This document shows, piece after piece, positions 1 through 4,925 of a stretch of DNA of 5,026 nt. The DNA lies in the NCBI GenBank assembly GCA_017421905.1, contig JAFOHH010000238.1, forward strand, positions 1 to 5,026, in the 5' to 3' direction. Position 1 is the stretch's first letter; the number at the start of each line of letters is the position of its first letter. The DNA comes from Clostridia bacterium (lineage in GTDB: Bacteria; Bacillota; Clostridia; Christensenellales; Borkfalkiaceae). The position numbers and the translations under genes are program-made. Under the pieces are notes generated by a model, which worked only from the letters and a program-made list of their open reading frames with translations, searched no databases and was not told the origin of the DNA.

Positions 1-164
1 TTCTTGGTACATTTTTCTCAAATGTTAAATTGACAGAAACATTTATTCTCGTTCACATAACATCGCTGTTATTTTTCCTTGAATTTTGATATTTCCTTCT
101 ATTCAGTTTTTAAACTCCTGAGCACCGAACTCCGTTCGGCGACCGCCGTCTTTCAACGACAGCT
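1..164 (-). promoter_or_regulatory. Long structured 5' leader of a leftward gene beyond the left edge
   Basis: This is the transcribed region downstream of the strong leftward promoter at 170-198. No convincing reading frame of useful length starts in it. The ATGs at about 63-61, 59-57 and 44-42 are followed by stops within a few codons. The only ATG that stays open to the edge is at 12-10, with a weak GAG upstream. The leader is therefore about 150 nt or more. Read as RNA, its 5' part can form an 8-bp helix, two of the pairs G-U and one U-G, closing a UGAAAG loop (roughly 163-142). A second hairpin follows, CCGAAC-GGA-GUUCGG (139-125). GAGC (165-162) could instead pair with GCUC (123-120). 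This resembles a cis-regulatory leader, but I recognise no known riboswitch or ribosomal-protein leader family. Confidence covers the leader call, not a function. Confidence 0.5.
9..44 (-). promoter_or_regulatory. Overlapping alternative hairpins in the leftward leader
   Basis: In the leftward RNA, AAAUGUU (44-38) can pair over 7 bp with AACAUUU (26-20). The same central segment can pair with the downstream AAAUGU (14-9) as a 6-bp stem with a UUCUC-complement loop (GAGAA). The two hairpins exclude each other. The second would bury the AUG at 12-10, the only ATG still open at the left edge. The arms are AU-rich and short, so chance is a real alternative. Confidence 0.3.
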
Positions 165-169
165 CGCTT

Positions 170-198
170 ATTCTACCATATATCATTCCCTTTGTCAA
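170..198 (-). promoter_or_regulatory. Strong sigma-A type promoter, leftward
   Basis: On the minus strand a perfect -35 box TTGACA (198-193) is followed by exactly 17 bp and a -10 box TAGAAT (175-170, 5 of 6 matches to consensus). Transcription should start near 164-163. It lies downstream of the rsmA terminator, so it starts a separate unit running out of the left edge. Phased A-tracts just upstream (202-241) probably strengthen it. This is the best promoter match in the window. Confidence 0.82.
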
Positions 199-201
199 AT
201 G

Positions 202-241
202 TTTTTTCAAGGTTTTTTCTAATTTTTTTAAATTTTTTTTT
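202..241 (-). other. Four helically phased A-tracts upstream of the leftward promoter
   Basis: The plus strand carries T runs at 202-207, 213-218, 223-229 and 233-241. Their centres are about 11, 10.5 and 11 bp apart, close to one DNA helical turn. On the minus strand these are A-tracts directly upstream of the -35 box. Such phasing is known to bend DNA, and A-rich DNA here can act as an UP element for the RNA polymerase alpha subunit. The runs are seen directly; bending and promoter activation are inferred. Confidence 0.6.
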
Positions 242-243
242 GG

Positions 244-274
244 AAATAAAAAAAGCACAATATCTTGTGCTTTT
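244..274 (-). terminator. Intrinsic terminator of rsmA
   Basis: A perfect 10-bp inverted repeat (251-260 with 265-274) closes a 4-nt loop, GATA in the leftward RNA. The RNA then runs into seven U residues (the first four belong to the stem), an A and three more U. It starts 22 nt past the rsmA stop codon and is well placed to end the rsmA transcript before the next leftward promoter. Confidence 0.88.
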
Positions 275-296
275 GTAACAAATTAGACGCTACGCC

Positions 297-1127
297 TTAT
301 TGTTTTTGCAGAAAAAGCTTTTCGGCAAGCGTTAAAAATTCTTGCGAGGAAAGCGTTTCGCCCCGACACATAAGCGGAATGCCCGCCTCGGTTAAAACCT
401 CTTCCGCCTGCGCGCGCGTTAAAGAAAAGGTTTGCATGAGGTTGTTGCACAGCGTTTTGCGGCGAGAAAGAAATGCCGCACGCACCACCGCGCGATAATT
501 TTTGGCAATTGCCTGATCGAGAACGGTTGTAAGATCGATGCGCACCACGGCAGAATCGACCCCCGGCACGGGATAAAACATTTTTCTCGGCACTTTGCGC
601 GTAACGGTTGCGCTGCCGCGCACGGAAATTGCCGCAGTAATACTGCCGTATGCCTCTGCCCCGGGGCTTGCAACCAAGCGGTCGGCAACCTCCTCTTGCA
701 CCATGACCACCATGCGGCGCATTTTTGCCGATTCTTCTACGAACTTCATAATAACGGGCGTGGTAATATAGTAAGGCAGATTGGCAACCACCACGTAGCT
801 ATCCAACCCCTCTTCAATTTGCGCAAGGCTATCGCGCATTACGTCGCGAAAGCGCAGCTCCACGTTATCGTAATCTGCAAGGCGCGCGTTTAAAACGGGA
901 ATAAGGTCTTTATCGATTTCGTAACCGATAACCTTGCCTGCCCGTTCGCAAAGGGCCGCGGTGAGAGTGCCGCCGCCGCAACCGATTTCAATTACGGTAT
1001 CCGCTTTCGTAATGGCGGCGTCTTCTGCGATGGCGGAAAGCAGGTTTCCGTCCGATATAAAGTTTTGTCCGAATTTCTTTTTAAAGGAAAATTTTTCGCG
1101 GACCAGCGTTTCTTTTAAGGTTTCCAT
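297..1127 (-). CDS. rsmA: 16S rRNA dimethyladenosine methyltransferase RsmA (KsgA)
   Basis: This cytoplasmic enzyme uses S-adenosylmethionine to dimethylate two adjacent adenines near the 3' end of 16S rRNA (A1518 and A1519 in E. coli numbering) during late small-subunit assembly. At 276 residues it has the usual family length. Visible motifs, in order, are KKKFGQNF (residues 16-23), the SAM-binding loop EIGCGGGTLT (47-56), EID (70-72), the catalytic NLPYYITTP (116-124), VQEEVADRL (143-151), a VPRKMFYPVPGVDSAVV block (179-195) and FLSRRKTLCNNL (219-230). A C-terminal helical domain with RGETLSSQEF (255-264) follows. The start METLKE is chosen because AAAAGGAG lies just upstream and the family motif then begins at the expected distance. 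The frame stays open 40 codons further, but that extension has no family similarity. No residue loss or frameshift is seen. Loss of this enzyme is known to give kasugamycin resistance. Confidence 0.97.
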   Translation of the reverse strand: METLKETLVREKFSFKKKFGQNFISDGNLLSAIAEDAAITKADTVIEIGCGGGTLTAALCERAGKVIGYEIDKDLIPVLNARLADYDNVELRFRDVMRDSLAQIEEGLDSYVVVANLPYYITTPVIMKFVEESAKMRRMVVMVQEEVADRLVASPGAEAYGSITAAISVRGSATVTRKVPRKMFYPVPGVDSAVVRIDLTTVLDQAIAKNYRAVVRAAFLSRRKTLCNNLMQTFSLTRAQAEEVLTEAGIPLMCRGETLSSQEFLTLAEKLFLQKQ

Positions 1128-1131
1128 ATCG

Positions 1132-1139
1132 CTCCTTTT
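1132..1139 (-). promoter_or_regulatory. Ribosome binding site deciding the rsmA start
   Basis: AAAAGGAG ends 4 nt before the ATG at 1127-1125. It selects this start over the upstream in-frame ATG at 1247, whose extension falls in non-coding-looking alternating sequence. Confidence 0.8.
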
Positions 1140-1207
1140 AGGGTGGCTTGCGTTTGGGTTGAATAAAACGCTTCGTTGCATAATTTTAGGCAGGACAAAA
1201 CGCCGCC

Positions 1208-1276
1208 TATATGCACGGGCGTATATATAATACGGGCGCATACGCATATATAATATAGGGTGCGCGTGCGCGCGTA
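1208..1276. repeat. Alternating purine-pyrimidine tract with imperfect 23-24 bp repeat
   Basis: Four blocks alternate strictly between purine and pyrimidine: 1208-1217, 1220-1229, 1236-1252 and 1260-1276. They are broken only by short AA and G runs. The last block is almost pure GC/GT alternation, the class of sequence most able to adopt left-handed Z-DNA. Within the tract, TATATAATA recurs at 1224 and 1247, and each copy is followed by a GGG-YGCG-like stretch, giving an imperfect tandem repeat of 23-24 bp. It lies 81-149 nt upstream of the rsmA start codon. Function is unknown. Confidence 0.6.
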
Positions 1277-1296
1277 GCGTTTACAGGTTGCGTTAG

Positions 1297-1325
1297 ATGC
1301 GGCTAGTAGGCGGATGAAACCGCAT
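1297..1325. repeat. Inverted repeat downstream of the radical SAM gene
   Basis: ATGCGG (1297-1302) and CCGCAT (1320-1325) form a 6-bp stem with a 17-nt loop. An alternative smaller stem, GCGG (1310-1313) with CCGC (1320-1323), uses the same right arm. It begins 29 nt after the radical SAM stop codon and has no U-run on the minus strand, so it is not a normal intrinsic terminator. It may stabilise or process the 3' end of the message. Confidence 0.3.
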
Positions 1326-1354
1326 TTTCGCCGCCGATAAAACAGCCGCGCCGC

Positions 1355-1957
1355 TTAGGGCTCGATATATTCTCTAACGCGGAGAGGAATGCCGGCTTGT
1401 TCCGCAAGGGTGCGGCAAGCGGAAACGGCGTCTTTACCGATGACGTCTACCACGGAAAAGCAGACTTCTATGCCTGCTTTTTTAACTTCCTTTGCGAAAT
1501 CGATCATGGCGAAAAAGGCGTCTTCTCCAAAAACGGAGTTGCAAACGGCTTGGTATGCCGCAGGGGTTTGGGCGTTCATGCTGACGTTGACAAAATCCAC
1601 CGCTCCGCAAAGCAAAGGCGCAACGTTTTGCCCGTGAATAAGGCTTGCCTGCCCGTTGGTGTTTAAGCGCACGTAGCCGCCCTTTGCCTTAACCGCTTTG
1701 CCGATTTCCACCAGCTGGGGCAGGCGATAGGTAGGCTCGCCAAAACCGCAAAATACGATTTGGCGGTAGCGTTTGGGGTCGCCGATTAGTTGAATTACCT
1801 CTTCGGCAGAAGGCTCTCTTTCCAGCCACAGTTCGTGGCCGAAATAATCGTCCTTGCCGTTGCGCACGCAAAAGGTGCAAGCGTTAGAGCAACGGTTGGT
1901 TAAATTAACGTATAAATTTCCGTCTAACTCGTAGACGAATTTCGTACCTTGTTTCAT
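1355..1957 (-). CDS. TatD-associated radical SAM protein
   Basis: The protein is a compact radical SAM enzyme of 200 residues with unknown substrate. The iron-sulfur cluster motif CxxxCxxC is at C23, C27 and C30 in NRCSNACTFC. It is followed by WLEREPSAEE (44-53), the SAM-binding FCGFGEPT (69-76), RLNTNG (97-102), VSMNA (125-129) and a C-terminal end PLRVREYIEP. This order and the short length match the family annotated as TatD-linked radical SAM proteins. There is no SPASM, TRAM or other extra domain, so it is only a core barrel. The start at 1957 is chosen because its ATG overlaps the tatD stop as ATGA and AAAGGAA lies 6-8 nt upstream. A start at 2002 would add 15 residues with no family similarity. 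The overlap implies translational coupling to tatD. Neighbours suggest a role near tRNA, rRNA or nucleic-acid repair, but that is inference. Confidence 0.92.
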   Translation of the reverse strand: MKQGTKFVYELDGNLYVNLTNRCSNACTFCVRNGKDDYFGHELWLEREPSAEEVIQLIGDPKRYRQIVFCGFGEPTYRLPQLVEIGKAVKAKGGYVRLNTNGQASLIHGQNVAPLLCGAVDFVNVSMNAQTPAAYQAVCNSVFGEDAFFAMIDFAKEVKKAGIEVCFSVVDVIGKDAVSACRTLAEQAGIPLRVREYIEP

Positions 1958-2730
1958 AAACGTTCCTTTATTTTGGGGAAGAGCGTCAGCGTGTTTTGCC
2001 ATACCACGTCTTCCATTTTTTGCACGTCCTCTCCCCTAATTTCCGCAAGCGCGGCAAGCACGTGTTTCACGTAAAGCGGGCGGTTTTCCCTTCCCCGAAA
2101 GGGCTCGGGGGCGAGGTAGGGGCTATCCGTTTCGGTTAAAATGCGATCGGCTGGGAGGTATTTCGCCACCTCGCGCAGGCGAGCCGCGTTTTTAAAGGTA
2201 AGCGTTCCCGAAAAGGAAAAATACATACCGAGGTCGAGCAACTGCTTTGCCGTTTCTACGCTGCCCGAATAGCAATGCATAAGCGCGGCGGAAAATTTGC
2301 TTTTGTTTTGGGTGAGGACTGTAACGGTATCCGCCGCCGCATCGCGCGAGTGGACTTGAAAGGGCAGTTTTGCCGCCGCCGCAAGCTCTATTTGCGCGGC
2401 AAAGGCGCGCTGTTGCAGCGCCTCGTCGTAGGGCGTCCAATGATAGTCTAACCCGATTTCCCCTATGGCAACCGCCTTTTCGTGGCGGGAAAGAGCAAGC
2501 AGGGTTTGCAGAGTTTCCTCGGTAGCGTTTTGGGGATTATCGGGATGAATGCCCACCGTAAAGTATACCGAAGGAAAGGCATTTGCGAGCCGCTCCCCCT
2601 CGTAACAGGAGGCAAGGTTATAGGCGGCGTTAATGCAAGCGCCCACGCCTCCTTTTTCGTATTCCAAAACGAGCGCCGCCTTATCGGCATAGCGCTCGTC
2701 GCATAAATGGCAATGGCAGTCGAAAATCAT
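1954..2730 (-). CDS. tatD: TatD family metal-dependent hydrolase (DNase)
   Basis: TatD proteins are cytoplasmic metal-dependent nucleases of the amidohydrolase (TIM-barrel) superfamily. Characterised members trim single-stranded DNA or RNA from the 3' end and act in DNA repair and RNA quality control. This one has 258 residues, the normal length. Expected metal ligands are present: DCHCH with H6 and H8, E91 in GEIGLD, H127 in QVHSRDA, H152 in MHCYSG and D202 in TETDSPYLAPEPFRG. The GIHP motif lies at 60-63. The start ATG shares its A with the metG stop (TAATG), and a GGAGA site lies 7 nt upstream inside the end of metG. Its own end overlaps the radical SAM gene by 4 nt. The metG-tatD pair is common in Bacillota. 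The exact paralogue (TatD, YcfH-like or YabD-like) cannot be settled from sequence alone. Confidence 0.95.
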   Translation of the reverse strand: MIFDCHCHLCDERYADKAALVLEYEKGGVGACINAAYNLASCYEGERLANAFPSVYFTVGIHPDNPQNATEETLQTLLALSRHEKAVAIGEIGLDYHWTPYDEALQQRAFAAQIELAAAAKLPFQVHSRDAAADTVTVLTQNKSKFSAALMHCYSGSVETAKQLLDLGMYFSFSGTLTFKNAARLREVAKYLPADRILTETDSPYLAPEPFRGRENRPLYVKHVLAALAEIRGEDVQKMEDVVWQNTLTLFPKIKERL

Positions 2731-4697
2731 TAAAAGATCTCCGAGCCGTCTTCAATATCCGTTTCCGGCGAAAGGAAGGCAAGCTTTCCTTCTTCGTTTT
2801 CCGCGCAAACGATCATACCTTGGCTTTCAATGCCGCGCAGTTTTACGGGCTTTAAGTTGGTTACCATAACCACCTTTTTGCCAACGAGGTATTCGGGTGC
2901 GTAATTTTTTTGAATGCCCGAAACGACGGTGCGTTCTTCATCGCCCAGTCTTACGCGGATTTTAAGCAGGCGGTCGGATTTTTCCACTTTTTCCGCAGCA
3001 AGAACGAGCGCTACTTTTAACTGTACTTTATCAAAATCGTCAATGGTAATTTCGGGTTTTTGCTTTCTTTCGTGCGTTTTTGCCTTTTCGTTTGCCTTTT
3101 TAGCGGCCTTTTCGGCAAGCACCGTCTTTTCTACGTCGGCAAGCTCTTTATTGATGTCGATACGCGGGAAAAGGGGCGCGGTCTTTTTTACGGTAGAGCC
3201 GGCCGCCAACACGCCGAAGTGTGCGGAACTGAAATCGGTTACCGTTGCGGGGTCGATGCCGAGGCTATCTAAAATAACGTCGGGCGACTTGGTAAGATAG
3301 GGCTTGAGCATAACCGCTACGAGGCGAATGGTTTCCGCCAAGTTATATAAAACGGTTGCAAGGCGGGCTTTTTTGCTTTCGTCCTTAGCAAGCGCCCAAG
3401 GCATCGTTTCGTCGATGTATTTGTTGGCGCGCTGTACTACCTTGAAAATTTCGGTAAGCGCATCGGGAACGTTTAAAGCAGTCATAGCCGCGTCTACTCT
3501 GCCAAACAGAGCTTCGCATTCGGCAATCAGTTCGCTATCCTCTGCGCCCGTTTCGCCAAATTTGGGAAGCGTTCCGCCAAAATATTGCGTAATCATCGCT
3601 TGCGTACGGCTGGCAAGGTTGCCAAGGTCGTTTGCAAGGTCTGCGTTGATTCGTTTTAAAAGAGCCTCGTTCGTATACACGCCGTCGCTGCCAAAGGGAA
3701 TTTCGCGCAGGAGGAAATAGCGCACGGCGTCGCTGCCGTAGCGGTCGCAAAGCGCCTTGGGATGTACGAGCTCCGTTTTAATTTTATCCGTTTTGCTCTT
3801 GCTCATTTTATCGCCGCCGATCAGCAGCCAGCCGTGGCCGTAAACCTGCTTGGGAAGGGGCAAATCGAGCGCCATTAAAATTGCCGGCCAAATGATGGCG
3901 TGGAAACGGATAATTTCCTTTGCCGTCATATGTACGTCGGCAGGCCAGTAGCGATCGAAAAGCGAAGTGTCCTCTCCGCCGTAGCCAAGCGCGGAAATAT
4001 AGTTGGTAAGCGCGTCGATCCAAACGTATACGACGTGCTTTTTATCAAAGGATACGGGAATACCCCAATCGAAAGAGGTACGCGAAACGCAAAGATCGCT
4101 AAGCCCGGGCTTTAAGAAGTTGTTTACCATTTCGTTTACGCGGGACTTGGGCTGCAAGAACTCGGGATTTTCTTCGTAAAGCTTTAAAATGCGGTCGGTG
4201 TACTTGGAAAGGCGGAAGAAGTAGCTTTCTTCCTTTTCTCTCGTAACTTCTCTGCCGCAATCGGGGCATTTACCGTCTACGAGTTGCGATTCCGTCCAAA
4301 AACTTTCGCACGGGGTGCAATACCAACCCTCGTATTCCGATTTATAAATTTCCCCTTTTTCGTACAGCTTTTCAAAGATTTTTTGTACGCTTAACACGTG
4401 CTCTTCGTCCGTGGTACGAATAAATTTATCGTAGGAAATATCCATCAGTTTCCAAATTTCTTTCAGTTTATCTACAAGTCCGTCGATAAACGGCTTGGGT
4501 TGCATGCCTGCTTCCGCCGCCTTTTGTGCGATTTTTTGACCGTGCTCGTCCGTACCCGTTAAAAAGAATACGTCCTTGCCCTTCATGCGGTTAAAGCGAG
4601 CAAACGCATCGCATACCGTGGTGGTATAGCAGTGGCCGAGATGCCAATCGCCGCTGGGATAATAAATGGGGGTTGTGATATAATACTTCGGTTTCAT
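2730..4697 (-). CDS. metG: Methionyl-tRNA synthetase (MetRS)
   Basis: The enzyme charges tRNA-Met, both initiator and elongator, with methionine in the cytoplasm. It has 655 residues, typical of the long bacterial form. The class I signature appears as PSGDWHLGH (14-22) in place of the commoner IHIGH. A zinc knuckle with all four cysteines, C127, C130, C144 and C147, is intact. The catalytic KMSKS loop is at 297-301. The anticodon-binding helical domain includes ANKYIDETMPW (424-434). A Lys/Ala-rich linker (about 518-548) leads to a C-terminal OB-fold tRNA-binding domain (about 552-655), which dimerises in relatives. The start at 4697 is preferred over one 11 codons upstream because GGAGGA lies just before it and MKPKYYITTPIYYPSG is the normal family beginning. 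It is the first gene of an overlapping operon with tatD and the radical SAM gene. The promoter is at 4783-4811. No T-box leader is visible. Confidence 0.98.
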   Translation of the reverse strand: MKPKYYITTPIYYPSGDWHLGHCYTTTVCDAFARFNRMKGKDVFFLTGTDEHGQKIAQKAAEAGMQPKPFIDGLVDKLKEIWKLMDISYDKFIRTTDEEHVLSVQKIFEKLYEKGEIYKSEYEGWYCTPCESFWTESQLVDGKCPDCGREVTREKEESYFFRLSKYTDRILKLYEENPEFLQPKSRVNEMVNNFLKPGLSDLCVSRTSFDWGIPVSFDKKHVVYVWIDALTNYISALGYGGEDTSLFDRYWPADVHMTAKEIIRFHAIIWPAILMALDLPLPKQVYGHGWLLIGGDKMSKSKTDKIKTELVHPKALCDRYGSDAVRYFLLREIPFGSDGVYTNEALLKRINADLANDLGNLASRTQAMITQYFGGTLPKFGETGAEDSELIAECEALFGRVDAAMTALNVPDALTEIFKVVQRANKYIDETMPWALAKDESKKARLATVLYNLAETIRLVAVMLKPYLTKSPDVILDSLGIDPATVTDFSSAHFGVLAAGSTVKKTAPLFPRIDINKELADVEKTVLAEKAAKKANEKAKTHERKQKPEITIDDFDKVQLKVALVLAAEKVEKSDRLLKIRVRLGDEERTVVSGIQKNYAPEYLVGKKVVMVTNLKPVKLRGIESQGMIVCAENEEGKLAFLSPETDIEDGSEIF

Positions 4698-4700
4698 AGG

Positions 4701-4706
4701 TCCTCC
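4701..4706 (-). promoter_or_regulatory. Ribosome binding site deciding the metG start
   Basis: GGAGGA lies 3 nt before the ATG at 4697-4695. It selects the 655-residue product over an in-frame ATG at 4730 that sits in the leader near a small hairpin. Confidence 0.8.
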
Positions 4707-4714
4707 AAAGTGCG

Positions 4715-4729
4715 TGCGCTTATTGCGCA
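4715..4729 (-). promoter_or_regulatory. Small hairpin just upstream of the metG ribosome site
   Basis: TGCGC (4715-4719) and GCGCA (4725-4729) form a perfect 5-bp GC-rich stem with a 5-nt loop. In the metG mRNA it ends 8 nt before the GGAGGA site, close enough to affect ribosome access. No ligand or protein partner can be named. Confidence 0.35.
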
Positions 4730-4751
4730 AAATTTTTCGTAATTCCTTCGT

Positions 4752-4769
4752 TTTCCCCTATCGGGGAAA
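4752..4769 (-). promoter_or_regulatory. Hairpin in the metG leader
   Basis: A perfect 7-bp inverted repeat (4752-4758 with 4763-4769, core CCCC/GGGG) closes a GATA loop in the metG mRNA. It begins about 7 nt after the expected transcription start and is not followed by a U-run, so it is not a terminator. A 5'-end stem of this kind often protects mRNA from decay. The rsmA terminator has the same loop sequence in the same orientation, which may be chance. Confidence 0.5.
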
Positions 4770-4782
4770 CACTCTATCGCAT

Positions 4783-4811
4783 AGTATACCGCAAAATCGG
4801 TAAAAAGTAAA
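4783..4811 (-). promoter_or_regulatory. metG operon promoter
   Basis: On the minus strand TTTACT (4811-4806, 4 of 6 matches to TTGACA) is followed by exactly 17 bp and TATACT (4788-4783, 5 of 6 matches to TATAAT). Expected initiation is near 4776, which gives a leader of about 78 nt. It is the only good promoter found ahead of metG-tatD-radical SAM, so it probably drives all three. Confidence 0.75.
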
Positions 4812-4838
4812 CCGTTTTAGGCGGCAAACGGCTTTTTT
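4806..4838. terminator. Bidirectional terminator-like hairpin between the divergent genes
   Basis: CCGTTT (4812-4817) and AAACGG (4826-4831) form a 6-bp stem with an 8-nt loop. Rightward it is followed by C and six T. Leftward it is followed by TTTACTTTTT, which also contains the metG -35 box. It could stop read-through into either divergent unit. The stem is short and only half GC, so termination would be moderate at best. Confidence 0.35.
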
Positions 4839-4903
4839 GCTCGCCTTTTTCCCACACTTTTCTGCTTTTTTACACTCTTTGCCATTTTTTTACATACTTT
4901 TTT
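4833..4903. other. Phased T-tracts between the divergent promoters
   Basis: T runs at 4833-4838, 4846-4850, 4858-4861, 4866-4871, 4878-4880, 4885-4891 and 4898-4903 have centres averaging about 10.8 bp apart (individual steps 9 to 12.5). This is near the helical repeat and suggests curved DNA upstream of the metG promoter. It also explains a lysine-rich open frame on the minus strand and a Phe/Leu-rich look in plus-strand frames. Confidence 0.5.
4869..4898 (+). promoter_or_regulatory. Weak candidate promoter for the rightward gene
   Basis: TTTACA (4869-4874) is followed by 18 bp and CATACT (4893-4898, 4 of 6 matches). Initiation would fall near 4905, about 20 nt before the ATG at 4926. A second TTTACA at 4889-4894 has only a TAAAAT 20 bp downstream. 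The match is poor; a sporulation sigma factor could be used instead, but the sequence does not show this clearly. Confidence 0.25.
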
Positions 4904-4925
4904 GCATCCGCGCGTAAAATGCGGT

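Larger units (their letters stand above)
1128..1354. other. Intergenic gap between the radical SAM gene and rsmA
   Basis: The gap is 227 nt in a region where the upstream genes overlap. I find no second gene in it, no good -35/-10 pair on the minus strand and no hairpin followed by a U-run. It is therefore unclear whether rsmA is transcribed from the metG promoter by read-through or from an unrecognised promoter. The gap holds an alternating purine-pyrimidine tract (1208-1276) and a weak inverted repeat (1297-1325). Part of the rsmA frame is open through it up to 1247, but this lacks a ribosome site and conserved sequence. Confidence 0.7.

Noticed and set aside
125..139. CCGAACTCCGTTCGG resembles the conserved CCGAACTC stretch of 5S rRNA.
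   Set aside because: No other part of a 5S rRNA is present around it. The string is better explained as a perfect hairpin in the leftward leader.
432..893. Plus-strand open frame of 153 residues, His/Cys-rich.
   Set aside because: It lies wholly antisense to rsmA, whose motifs are all intact, and shows no recognisable domain. It is a shadow frame.
1128..1247. 40-residue N-terminal extension of RsmA.
   Set aside because: It has no ribosome binding site and low-complexity tyrosine/arginine-rich sequence from the alternating tract. The inner ATG has AAAAGGAG and fits the family start.
1958..2002. 15-residue N-terminal extension of the radical SAM protein inside tatD.
   Set aside because: The ATG at 1957 has its own AAAGGAA site and the typical ATGA overlap. 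The extension shows no family similarity.
2914..3300. Plus-strand Ser/Phe-rich open frame of 128 residues.
   Set aside because: It is antisense to the linker and OB-fold of metG. Serine and phenylalanine richness is the complement of the Lys/Glu/Ala-rich linker.
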